A DNA stretch of 64,000 nt from Streptococcus viridans (GTDB taxonomy: Bacteria > Bacillota > Bacilli > Lactobacillales > Streptococcaceae): the NCBI RefSeq assembly GCF_900636365.1, contig NZ_LR134266.1:1873501-1937500 (forward strand), written 5' to 3'. The position numbers were made by a program, and so were the translations under genes. How positions within the stretch are numbered: position 1 is the stretch's first letter; every line of letters starts with the position of its first letter. Shown one piece after another: positions 15,901 through 23,612 of the stretch. A model generated the notes under the pieces. The model did no database searches and was not told the DNA's origin. It saw only the letters and a list, made by a program, of their open reading frames with translations.

Positions 15901-18315
15901 GACATCCCCAACTTTAGGGAGAACATCATAAATCACCGTATTTTCAACTGGCCTGTCTGTGTTGTTCTTAATGGTCAACTTGTAATTAAAGGTTTCCCCT
16001 GGTTTGAAGGTACGGGTTACTGTTGAGGCATCGGACAAGTCATCGTTTTTGGCAATGAACTTACGAGAATAAACCCCTTCAGCTGCGACAATGGTATAGT
16101 TGGATTCCGCATGAGGAACCTTATCCGTTGTCGAACCATTGTTATTCAAATCGTAGCTATCTACTGCAACCTTATTCGGGTTAGCCGTTTCTAGATCCCA
16201 GAGTCCTTCTCCCGCCATATAGATATGGTTGGTAAAGGTTCCGCCATCAGCTTTCCCTTTCAGCTTGGTATAGATAAATGGCAAACGAACTTGACCACCA
16301 GTCTCTAGAGAGCGTTTGATAAATTCCTTTTGATCCAAATGGATAATCAAGGCAGAACGTCCAGAGTTGTGGTAATTTTCAATGACCTCGTAAGATTTAT
16401 TCCAAGGGCTAAAGCGAGTGCTATTTTTATCAAAATATTGATCTAAATCTTTAAAGTCAATATCCAGCGTATTTGGATCAAAGAGATCAATGACCCGCAA
16501 ATCCTTGTAGTCCTTACCTGGATCCAAGCGGACATTATTTGCAGATAGGGCAAAACGAATGGTTTTTCCATCTGTAAATTGGACATTGTTGTAATCAGTA
16601 TTCTTAGTCAGTTCAACATTTTCTGTCAACGGAAGAAGTTTGAACTGCCATTTAGCAGATTGGTCTCTGTCTGCCCCTGACTGGGTCTTATAGGTGATCC
16701 GTCCAGTATTTTCATAGGCATTCTTAGACTCATCATTCTGATCGATATGAGTCTTTTCTGGATCCTTGAAGGCTGTATAGGTAGAAATATAAATCCCTTG
16801 ACCAGATGGAAGCTCGAAGTCGTCTTTCATCTCCAGTCTCCAGCCGACAACCGTTCCATATTTGGTCAAATCAGTGCTTCCAAATCCATCCTTGTCTGCC
16901 TCTGGTTGGATTTCTTTAGTTGAGCCATCTTCCATGGTTAGGATGATGCGTTTCACGTATTGATTGATCAGAGGTCCGTTTCCATAGATCCCAATCAACA
17001 TGCGAGCATATTCAATCTTGGTAAACTTCAAGCGAGAGTCTACTTGCTCATCATAAAAGACGATATTTTTTTGAGCAAATGGTGTGATGTTATTGTATTT
17101 CAAGAGCCACTTGTAGTTGGCTGCCTTGTAGTCTGTCGAGTCGTAGACATTACCTTCTGCTTGCTTAGCAAAAGCTCCTTTGCCTTCCAAGTCACGAGAA
17201 GTAAGTCGGAAGATAAGAGAATCTTCAGCCCTTACATCAGGTTCTCCCTCTCCACGCTCCGCAGGAATCCCTACGACAGTCGCAGTATTGGTCAAGTCTT
17301 TCACTAAGACATCTTCTAGGGTTTGGTCTTTCTCCATGACCAAATCAGGGAATTTCAAGTACAAGAAACTCTTGTCTTGGATCTGTTGCATAAACTCAGA
17401 ATGATAGCTTGAAAGATTGCTATTTGGATTGGCAACAAAGGTTTTTGAAACCGTACCATCCCCATTATCAACCCAGCCTTCTGATTTTTCTGTATCTAGA
17501 ACGGCTGTACGAGTTTTTCCATCTTTGTCAGTATAAGTTGGCAATTTGTCTGTGATTGTTGCAGACTCCAACTGACGATAGCTACCATTGTACTGTCCAC
17601 GCATCCCATCTAACAAGAAGGCAAACGGAACCGAAGTAGCTTTTTCAATGTACTTTTTGCCATCTGCTCCAGTTACAATCCCTGGAGATGCTTCCGCATA
17701 ATCTCTGGACATCGTCGCATCATAGTTCTGATTGACAAACTTGGTCAAGGTATAATCCTTGTATTGAGGTTTCCAAGTGATACTATTTATAGCAGTCTCA
17801 GCACCATTGATATTGAGCGTCCCTGTAATATCCATCGAGTAGTTGGTAGGAGGGAGTCCTAACTTAAACTTGGCGATAAATGGTAGGGTCAAGACCTCAG
17901 ATTTTTGGTAGTTGGTAAAATGTAGACTGACATGGTAATCATCTCCTACCTTGGTCACAGATGGTGCATCATGTTGTGAACTACTATTGAACTCGGGAAC
18001 ATTCACCTCATCCAAGTATTTCCCTGGAAGCACTAGATTCACCACTACATCATCGAGATCTGTTGTCAGATTCTTTGGGGTAATCTGGATGTATCCAGAC
18101 ATGGTGTCAGACGTGGTATAGGCCATACCACCTGGATGCTCTTGTTTATCACCATACAAGAGGCTGACATCTAAGGCACCATTATCTCCGACTGCTAGCT
18201 CTTGCGCCAAGGCTGTTACAGCCCCTTGACCCAATTGACCCAGCATCATCAAAATAGTGAAGAGGGCAAACCCTTTTTTCAAAAAGGTTGTCCATAAGGA
18301 CGGTCTCTTTTTCAT
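12982..18315 (-). CDS. LPXTG-anchored adhesin with SpaA domain and seven Cna-B repeats
   Basis: A 1777-aa surface protein. The ATG at 18315 is chosen because AAAGGAG lies 8 nt upstream; the frame opens 7 codons earlier. A long signal peptide (to about TALAQE) is followed by a large N-terminal adhesin-like region (about 40-750) with no family I can name. Next come a DUF11-like beta domain near 770-900 (FKPGETFNYKLTIKNNTD), a SpaA/prealbumin-like domain at about 950-1050, and seven Cna-B repeats at about 1058-1725. The repeats have Lys (VTKKW), Glu (TVKE) and Asn (TNTHTP) positions typical of isopeptide-stabilised stalks. LPSTG at 1746-1750, a hydrophobic helix and a Lys tail give sortase A anchoring. 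The ligand is unknown. Confidence 0.92.
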   Translation of the reverse strand: MKKRPSLWTTFLKKGFALFTILMMLGQLGQGAVTALAQELAVGDNGALDVSLLYGDKQEHPGGMAYTTSDTMSGYIQITPKNLTTDLDDVVVNLVLPGKYLDEVNVPEFNSSSQHDAPSVTKVGDDYHVSLHFTNYQKSEVLTLPFIAKFKLGLPPTNYSMDITGTLNINGAETAINSITWKPQYKDYTLTKFVNQNYDATMSRDYAEASPGIVTGADGKKYIEKATSVPFAFLLDGMRGQYNGSYRQLESATITDKLPTYTDKDGKTRTAVLDTEKSEGWVDNGDGTVSKTFVANPNSNLSSYHSEFMQQIQDKSFLYLKFPDLVMEKDQTLEDVLVKDLTNTATVVGIPAERGEGEPDVRAEDSLIFRLTSRDLEGKGAFAKQAEGNVYDSTDYKAANYKWLLKYNNITPFAQKNIVFYDEQVDSRLKFTKIEYARMLIGIYGNGPLINQYVKRIILTMEDGSTKEIQPEADKDGFGSTDLTKYGTVVGWRLEMKDDFELPSGQGIYISTYTAFKDPEKTHIDQNDESKNAYENTGRITYKTQSGADRDQSAKWQFKLLPLTENVELTKNTDYNNVQFTDGKTIRFALSANNVRLDPGKDYKDLRVIDLFDPNTLDIDFKDLDQYFDKNSTRFSPWNKSYEVIENYHNSGRSALIIHLDQKEFIKRSLETGGQVRLPFIYTKLKGKADGGTFTNHIYMAGEGLWDLETANPNKVAVDSYDLNNNGSTTDKVPHAESNYTIVAAEGVYSRKFIAKNDDLSDASTVTRTFKPGETFNYKLTIKNNTDRPVENTVIYDVLPKVGDVNTLDASARKTEYTVSLRGPITAPEGWTAYYTTDTTVTASTMAQAADRDIWSADVTDFSKVTGIKVVANEGTTIGARSQVDVAVPVVNPSELTDQVKQLMLERTEDNKDNGGRSGVVQAHNQFGYRAKGHEGNRESNTVTSQIFAASFHVKKVDKDDTSKGLAGAEFTLSDATGAVLATQVSDKDGDLSFTTLTEGTYTLKETKAPNNYKLDEAEHAVLVTYDADQQLYHVTIDGEATGSKASPKVIANEKDIHYIDLEASKVWDDQDNVEGLRPEKIEFQLYKNGTAEGKPVALSAGNDWKVTFSALPDKDNDGNVITYTVKEVKVPTHYTADSQEAQFVDGKATITNKRTPETTEVSVKKVWDDAQNQDGLRPSTITVHLLANGEEVQAATLSGEGDTWSHSFTDLPVYKNGQKLVYTVTEDTVANYSTVIDGSTITNTYKPGKTSVTVTKKWTDAENQDGLRPKSIKVQLYANDQKSGKEVELSADNDWTYTFSDLDEKKAGQTVQYTVKETEVPEGYTQTVEATNPGQVVISNTHTPSKTKVQVTKKWDDANNQDGLRPATITVKLYKDGVATDQTLELSEANQWQGTFENLDEKAAGKAIHYTVKEENVPEGYTLSIDDKDPAHPVLTNKHEPAVTQVKVTKKWDDANNQDGLRPKEIRVQLYAGDQKLGKEVVLSAENKWTHTFEKLAEKANGQEIHYSVKEVDVPEGYAVTEESKEKGDIVLTNTHTPSTVDIPVTKIWMDNDNQDGLRPTKITVKLLANGGEVARKDITSETDWKETFTGLPKFKDGKEIVYTLQEENVENYSPSIDQESYTITNTHTPGKTTLSVTKQWDDQEDKDGLRPKSVKVQLYADGKKSGKVIELSAENKWTHTFADLDKNVKGKAVTYTVEEVDVPTGYQVTKTEDGQGNVVLTNKHEPTEPVTPEPKKPGKKVGILPSTGTTISLISLVLAFVVASGAAYLLKKKKK
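13130..15145 (-). repeat. Seven tandem Cna-B repeat units in the adhesin gene
   Basis: Units of about 280-300 bp each encode V-K-W-D-D ... NQDGLRP ... TVKE ... TNTHTP. Repeats 3 and 5 (counted from the N-terminus) are closest to each other (GLRPK, KVQLYA/RVQLYA, SGKEVEL/LGKEVVL). The first unit (NVEGLRPEKIEFQ) and the sixth (KIWMDNDNQDGLRP) diverge most. Confidence 0.9.
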
Positions 18316-18395
18316 TCTTTCATCTCCTTTTATCATTTTGAACCCAAAAAGTTCATCATTACATTTTTATCATATATGAGTCAATTAAGCCAACG

Positions 18396-18401
18396 ATTAT
18401 A
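18396..18401 (-). promoter_or_regulatory. Probable -10 box of the adhesin gene
   Basis: Minus strand TATAAT with a weak TGTTCA 17 bp upstream. It would give a leader of about 75 nt. The rest of the 18337-18757 gap holds only the terminator at 18676 and AT-rich sequence with no feature I recognise. Confidence 0.45.
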
Positions 18402-18675
18402 CAAAAAGTATCGCTAAATGAACAAATGAGCCATCTAATGTTTTTGTTTTTTTAAGTTTTCTTGATTTCTGCATCAACTAGCCAATTTAAGTTAAGTCCT
18501 CCCAAGATATGATTGCAAAGATCTATTATATGGCTCCAGCCCTTGTTTTCATAGCTTTTTTATACCCTTCTCAGTTACCTTTAAATAGTTGCATAGATAT
18601 CTCTAGGGTGTTTTTAAATTTTTTTGGACAAAAACTCCTTGCCTAATGACTCCTCCTCCTATCATCAAAGGGATA

Positions 18676-18705
18676 CAAAAAACCAGCTCCTTTATAGAGC
18701 TGGTT
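18676..18705 (-). terminator. Terminator after the CHAP/Bsp-repeat gene
   Basis: Minus strand AACCAGCTC-tataaag-GAGCTGGTT followed by T. It is nested inside a longer perfect 12-bp inverted repeat, TTGCCTAATGAC (18639) and GTCATTAGGCAA (18725). Confidence 0.8.
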
Positions 18706-18757
18706 GTCTTTCTATTCTAGAAATGTCATTAGGCAAAAATGCTGAAAAATATGTATG

Positions 18758-21199
18758 TTATTTATAGCGCGGTGTCGCAAATCCGCGGATATTGCCATGT
18801 CCGATACGGTATACATTGCGTTTGACAGTTCCAACTGCACCGGAATTTCCTTCGATTGTATGAATCAGTCCATTTTCGACGCGTTCCACAATTCCAATAT
18901 GGTCTGCCCAACCATCATTTGATTGATAATCTTGATCCCAGTTAAAGGTGATGATATCCCCTGCTTTTGGTGTAGAGGCACCATTTTCATTCCAAATGCC
19001 CAAGCGTTTGAAAATTTGGATGTGACGTTCAACTCCACATTCACGGCCAATCAAACCACTCAAGCCTTCCCGCTGAAAGACCGTTGTGACAAAGACGTCA
19101 CACCAGTCATCAGTCATCTTCACCTCATAACCAACTGGAAGTGGTTTGATACTGTTGTAATCATTGACCAATTGTTGGTGAGCTGCACTTCCTTTGCGAG
19201 CACCGACTAAACTAGCTGCTGCCCGTAAGACACGGTCCCGTTGCCCATTCGCTACACGAGGACTAAAAGCGGTCTGATCTACTGTTGCACGGGGATGAAG
19301 GGCTGTTTGTCCAAGGTTAAAGCCTTCAACGCCACCATCGACGTAGTCCACATAGACGTGAGTAGTATAGTTGCCTGATTGATACTGGTGATTGGCTACA
19401 GAGACTTGCACTTCTGTATGTTTACCAGAAGGTGTTGTTGAATACCAGAAAAGATTTTCTTGGTGAGTTTGAGACCAGGCTGCGACACGGATGTTCTTAA
19501 TCCGACGTCCCTGAGGCGCTTGATCCACCGTTACCGTATAGGTTCCAGCACCAGAATTGACATTTTTGATCCCTGTTTGTGTCTTGGTCTGGGCATTTCG
19601 GAACTCAACTTCTGTAGTCGTTGAACTGACACCCACACGAGAACCATCATTTTGAATATAGTAAAGGTGAACATGGTACTTACCAGTAGAGTTCTTGTGA
19701 TCGCTCGCTTTGACTGATACCTTGTAGTCTCCATTTGATTGACGAGTCGCTTCATACCAGCGAATATCGTCTTGGCCATCCCTATCAGACCAAGTTGGGA
19801 CTTGCACAGCACGGACGCCTTTAGGGCTGTAGACATCCTTGATGATGACGTCAAAGGTACCCGCATCCTTGTTGTTGTTTTGGATTAAGAGACTAGCAGT
19901 TGGACGTGACTGATTTTTGAAATCAATAAAGGCCTTCTTGACAAACTTATTTTGGCCTTTGGCATCCACATAGAAAACTTGCGCTTCATACTGGCCATCA
20001 GCGTTTTCGTGGTCACTAGCTTTGGCTGTCACAGTATATGAACCGTCTGCTTGACGAGTTGGCGTGTACCAGATGATATCTTTCATCCCGTTTGCTTGAG
20101 ACCAGAAAGGAATCTTCACTTCCTTGTAGCCCTCAAAGCCTTTAAGGTTCTTAGCTGTGATCGTAAAGGTACCCTCTACCTCGTTTTTTGAAATCGTAAT
20201 ATCTGCGCTTGGTTTTGCACGATCGACAAAGGCCTTCTTCACGAAGGTGTTGCGACCTTGCTGGTCTACATAAAAGAGCTGGGCTTCGTACTTCCCACTG
20301 GCATTTTCATGATCACCTACCTTGGCTGTAACACTATAAGAGCCATCGGATTGGCGTGTCGGACTGTACCAAACAATATCCTTCATCCCATTGGCATGCG
20401 ACCAGAAAGGAATCTTCACTTCCTTGTAGCCTTCGAAACCTTTGAGATTCTTGGCGGTGATGGTAAAGTTTCCATTGGCATCTGGATTAGAGATCGATAA
20501 GTCAGCGCTTGGCTTTGCACGATCGATAAAGGCCTTCTTCACAAAGGTATTGCGACCTTGATGATCCACATAAAAGACTTGGGCTTCGTACTTCCCACTG
20601 GCATTTTCATGATCGCTGACCTTAGCTGTAACCGTATAAGAGCCATCCGTTTGGCGACTTGGGCTATACCAGACGATATCCTTCATCCCATTGGCATGTG
20701 ACCAGAAAGGAAGCTTCACTTCCTTATATCCTTCGAAGCCTTTGAGGTTCTTGGCGGTGATGGTAAAGTTCCCATTGGTATCTGGATTGGAGATGCTCAA
20801 ATCTGCCGAAACAGGGCTACTAACTGTACGGCCAGATGGGGCCTTGGAACCCGCACTATAGAAGGTAGTAGTTCCCGTTACAGGTTTCATAGTTGACTCA
20901 GAAGATGGGACAGTTTGTCCTTCTGAGATAGGCTTTGTTTCTTCCTTTGGCTCGTCTGCCTTCGTAACTTCTGAGCTAGTAACTGGAAGCTCTGTTACTG
21001 GGGCTGGCGCCGCATAATTATTGGAAGCTACTTGAGGTTTATCCTCAATGACAGGTGTTGGGCTAGCTTGTGTCGTTACCGATTCACTTTCAGTGACTGC
21101 CGATTCTTTCACTCCCACTTCATCGGCATGGGCGACTTGGACAGAGGCAGCTAGCAATACAGCTGCACTGGCAAAATAAATGAAATCCTTTTTTCTCAT
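18758..21199 (-). CDS. Secreted CHAP-domain peptidoglycan hydrolase with Bsp-like repeats
   Basis: An 813-aa exported protein; the start is the third in-frame ATG (21199), 6 nt after AAAGGA. A signal peptide (cleavage near VAHA-DE) and a Thr/Pro/Glu-rich linker lead to five domains of about 100 residues. These resemble the GBS Bsp-like family and begin near residues 132, 232, 332, 435 and 540. The first three are almost identical (NLKGFEGYKEVK, ANGMKDIVWY). The C-terminal domain from about 650 is CHAP-like, with Cys near 700 (DDWCDVFVT), His near 767 (ADHIGIVERV) and the following IEGN. This makes it a likely amidase or endopeptidase acting on the cell wall. There is no LPXTG or choline-binding repeat, so the Bsp domains may hold it at the wall. 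It directly follows the polysaccharide locus. Confidence 0.88.
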   Translation of the reverse strand: MRKKDFIYFASAAVLLAASVQVAHADEVGVKESAVTESESVTTQASPTPVIEDKPQVASNNYAAPAPVTELPVTSSEVTKADEPKEETKPISEGQTVPSSESTMKPVTGTTTFYSAGSKAPSGRTVSSPVSADLSISNPDTNGNFTITAKNLKGFEGYKEVKLPFWSHANGMKDIVWYSPSRQTDGSYTVTAKVSDHENASGKYEAQVFYVDHQGRNTFVKKAFIDRAKPSADLSISNPDANGNFTITAKNLKGFEGYKEVKIPFWSHANGMKDIVWYSPTRQSDGSYSVTAKVGDHENASGKYEAQLFYVDQQGRNTFVKKAFVDRAKPSADITISKNEVEGTFTITAKNLKGFEGYKEVKIPFWSQANGMKDIIWYTPTRQADGSYTVTAKASDHENADGQYEAQVFYVDAKGQNKFVKKAFIDFKNQSRPTASLLIQNNNKDAGTFDVIIKDVYSPKGVRAVQVPTWSDRDGQDDIRWYEATRQSNGDYKVSVKASDHKNSTGKYHVHLYYIQNDGSRVGVSSTTTEVEFRNAQTKTQTGIKNVNSGAGTYTVTVDQAPQGRRIKNIRVAAWSQTHQENLFWYSTTPSGKHTEVQVSVANHQYQSGNYTTHVYVDYVDGGVEGFNLGQTALHPRATVDQTAFSPRVANGQRDRVLRAAASLVGARKGSAAHQQLVNDYNSIKPLPVGYEVKMTDDWCDVFVTTVFQREGLSGLIGRECGVERHIQIFKRLGIWNENGASTPKAGDIITFNWDQDYQSNDGWADHIGIVERVENGLIHTIEGNSGAVGTVKRNVYRIGHGNIRGFATPRYK
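19898..20806 (-). repeat. Tandem Bsp-like domain repeats of exactly 300 bp
   Basis: Equivalent codons (the Ala of S-A-D) fall at 20806, 20506 and 20206, so the first two units are exactly 300 bp; the third is 309 bp. Long stretches are identical in DNA (for example the segment encoding KGFEGYKEVK), so copy number could change by recombination. Confidence 0.9.
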
Positions 21200-21233
21200 T
21201 TCCATTCCTTTAATCATATTTTATACTGTCCCT

Positions 21234-21242
21234 ATTTTAGCA
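21234..21242 (-). promoter_or_regulatory. Extended -10 promoter of the CHAP/Bsp-repeat gene
   Basis: Minus strand TGCTAAAAT (TGn-TAAAAT) 35 nt before the start codon; the -35 is poor. Confidence 0.55.
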
Positions 21243-21291
21243 TACCGAGAGGGATTCGAAAAGCTTTCTAGGCGTTTTTTCTACGGAATAC

Positions 21292-21316
21292 AAAAAAGGA
21301 AGCCTTTTCAGGCTTC
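21292..21316 (-). terminator. Terminator of the polysaccharide operon
   Basis: Minus strand GAAGCC-tgaaaa-GGCTTC and six T. The stem overlaps the stop codon of the last glycosyltransferase gene and separates the locus from the CHAP gene. Confidence 0.8.
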
Positions 21317-22371
21317 TATTTTACAAGTTTATTCAAGGCATTTGTTAAATAACGTCCATTACGAATCTTTTGACCGATGCCTTTCGCATTGACAAGCAAG
21401 TCTTGGTAGTCCTTATCGTCTAACTGTTCAATCGCTAGAGAGAGATCATGTAGCGACTCTACTGCAATCCCACAGCTCTTCTCAAGCACAAAGTGAGACA
21501 AGGCTGACTGTTTCCACACGACAAGCGGGAAGCCCGATGCTAGATAAAGTGAAGCCTTGTGAGAGTTATTGTAGCGAAGGTAATCACCAAATACACCACT
21601 ACAGGTCTCCGCACTATCCCCGTCCCAGACAAGACCAAAGCCACCTTCAAGGGCTGCAGGGAGCTCATCTGGTAGGAAGGAGCCAAAGTAGGTCTCGTTA
21701 GCAAGTGCTCTGCTCTCGTCAAAGCCGACACCATAGAGATTGTAGGCCGGTCTAGCAGGCAATTGATAAAGGTAGCCTGCTTTTTCTTGGGCTAAATTCC
21801 CTGCTACAATGATTGGTTGATCCTTTGATAGACCATCTTTCTCTTGGTAATTCGGAATGAGGTAGTCAAAAATTTCTAAACTAACTAGTTTGTGCTCTGG
21901 GATCCCCTTCTCCACCAATACTGATTTCATAATCGGATTATGAGCAATCACTCCATCAGCTACCTTCAATAGACTTGATTCTTGAAGATGGACTCGAATC
22001 TTATGTTTCAAAGGTACTGTATCCAGATTGGCATAGCGCAAAGCTTCTAAATCATGGATAATAAAATAGACTTGTACCCCTCTTCGCTGGATTTTTCTTA
22101 CCAACCGAGTGGTGAAAAAACTATGATGGAGCATGGGGAATTGAATTAATAATTGATCCCCTGATTTCAACTGAGAAAAAGCTTGAGCCAGCGCTTTCGC
22201 CTTATGCTGTTGGGCTTTAACGGTTCCCATTTGGTACCAATCCTCAACTGTTAACAACAAGGGTTGATAGCCTTCTCGTTTGACGATCTCTTCGACATCA
22301 TTTCTAGCCTTGTTCCCGGCGTTTCGAGCTCCAGAATCTTTTAAAAACTCTTCTTTTAGAAAATACTTCAT
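21316..22371 (-). CDS. Galactofuranosyltransferase-like glycosyltransferase (Gtf3/WefE type)
   Basis: A 351-aa soluble protein starting MKYFLKEEFLKDSGARNAGN. It has the two-lobed architecture of the 'nucleotide sugar synthetase-like' or beta-1,6-galactofuranosyltransferase family: an N-terminal half with FIIHDLEALR and a C-terminal nucleotide-binding half with GLVWDGDSAETCSGVFGDY and LRYNNSHKASLYLA. The latter segment is typical of streptococcal Galf transferases and Gtf3. It is last in the polysaccharide operon, 15 nt after glf, whose product UDP-Galf would be its donor. That pairing supports Galf transfer, but the acceptor is unknown. Confidence 0.75.
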   Translation of the reverse strand: MKYFLKEEFLKDSGARNAGNKARNDVEEIVKREGYQPLLLTVEDWYQMGTVKAQQHKAKALAQAFSQLKSGDQLLIQFPMLHHSFFTTRLVRKIQRRGVQVYFIIHDLEALRYANLDTVPLKHKIRVHLQESSLLKVADGVIAHNPIMKSVLVEKGIPEHKLVSLEIFDYLIPNYQEKDGLSKDQPIIVAGNLAQEKAGYLYQLPARPAYNLYGVGFDESRALANETYFGSFLPDELPAALEGGFGLVWDGDSAETCSGVFGDYLRYNNSHKASLYLASGFPLVVWKQSALSHFVLEKSCGIAVESLHDLSLAIEQLDDKDYQDLLVNAKGIGQKIRNGRYLTNALNKLVK

Positions 22372-22386
22372 GAATCACTGTTTCTT

Positions 22387-23484
22387 TCAATCAAATTCAT
22401 TTGCTACGACTTCTAGAGCACGCTCAATAACCACGTGCATGTCGTAGTATTTATAGTCTGCTAGGCGCCCACAGAAGATCACCTTGTCATTTTTAGCGGC
22501 TTCTTCTTGGTACTTGGCAAACATAGCGTTGTTCTTTTCATCATTGATTGGATAGTAGGGTTCATCTCCCCGTTTCCAGTCAGCTGGGTATTCACGGGTA
22601 ATCACCGTCTTCGGTTGAGTCCCATACTCAAAGTGCTTGTGCTCAATGATCCGAGTGTAAGGAATCTCACGCTCGGTATAGTTGACCACGGCATTCCCTT
22701 GATAGTTTTCCTCATCTAAGATTTCGTGTTCAAATCGAAGACTGCGATACTCCAACTCCCCATGTTTGTAGTCAAAGTACTGGTCAATCATCCCTGTAAA
22801 GACTACTTTTTCTGCGGATGCTTCCAGTTCTTCACGATTGGCAAAGAAGTCAACTCCAAGCTCTACTTCCACATCACCCAGCATGTTTTCAATGATGACG
22901 TTATAACCACCGATTGGAATCCCTTGGTAACGGTCATTAAAGTAGTTGTTATCAAAGGTCAAACGAACTGGAAGACGCTTGATGATAAATGGTGGAAGGT
23001 CTGTCGCAGAACGGCCCCATTGTTTTTCTGTATAGCCCTTGATCAACTTTTCATAGATATCTGGACCAATCAATTTGATGGCTTGTTCTTCCAAGTTTTT
23101 CGGTTCAACATCCTTCATGTCAGCTGTTTGCTCGGCAATCTTATCCTTGACTTCTTGAGGAGTCTTAGTTCCCCACATGGCGTAGAAGGTATTCATATTG
23201 AAAGGAAGGTTGTAGAGGCTCCCCTTGTAGTTAGCCACCGGTGAGTTGATATAGTTGTTAAACTCAGCGAACTGATTGACATAGTCCCACACTATTTTGT
23301 TAGACGTATGAAAAATGTGGGCACCATACTTGTGAACATTGACCCCTTCCACTTCTTCACAGTAGATATTGCCACCAATGTGGTCCCGTTTATCAATGAC
23401 TTTTACTTTTTTACCACGCTTGGTCGCCTCATGGGCAAAAATTGCCCCCGACAAACCAGCCCCAACAATCAGATAATCGTACAT
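22387..23484 (-). CDS. glf: UDP-galactopyranose mutase
   Basis: This flavoenzyme converts UDP-galactopyranose to UDP-galactofuranose in the cytoplasm. The 365-aa protein opens with the FAD Rossmann motif GAGLSGAIFA, followed by HIGGN and the conserved KYGAHIFHTSN segment. YTEKQWG and the C-terminal FCGRLADYKYYDMHVVI region are also intact. AAAGGGAG precedes the ATG. The neighbouring transferase is the likely user, so the polymer should contain Galf, as in several oral streptococcal receptor polysaccharides. Confidence 0.96.
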   Translation of the reverse strand: MYDYLIVGAGLSGAIFAHEATKRGKKVKVIDKRDHIGGNIYCEEVEGVNVHKYGAHIFHTSNKIVWDYVNQFAEFNNYINSPVANYKGSLYNLPFNMNTFYAMWGTKTPQEVKDKIAEQTADMKDVEPKNLEEQAIKLIGPDIYEKLIKGYTEKQWGRSATDLPPFIIKRLPVRLTFDNNYFNDRYQGIPIGGYNVIIENMLGDVEVELGVDFFANREELEASAEKVVFTGMIDQYFDYKHGELEYRSLRFEHEILDEENYQGNAVVNYTEREIPYTRIIEHKHFEYGTQPKTVITREYPADWKRGDEPYYPINDEKNNAMFAKYQEEAAKNDKVIFCGRLADYKYYDMHVVIERALEVVANEFD

Positions 23485-23612
23485 AGTTGTCTCCCTTTAA
23501 AAATATAGTCATCAGTTTTTAACTTAGCATGCTTCGAACTGATACAAAAACATGTCCAACAATCGTATTGTTTTACCTTATATGAGTCCTCCAACAACTG
23601 CTGAGATTATCA

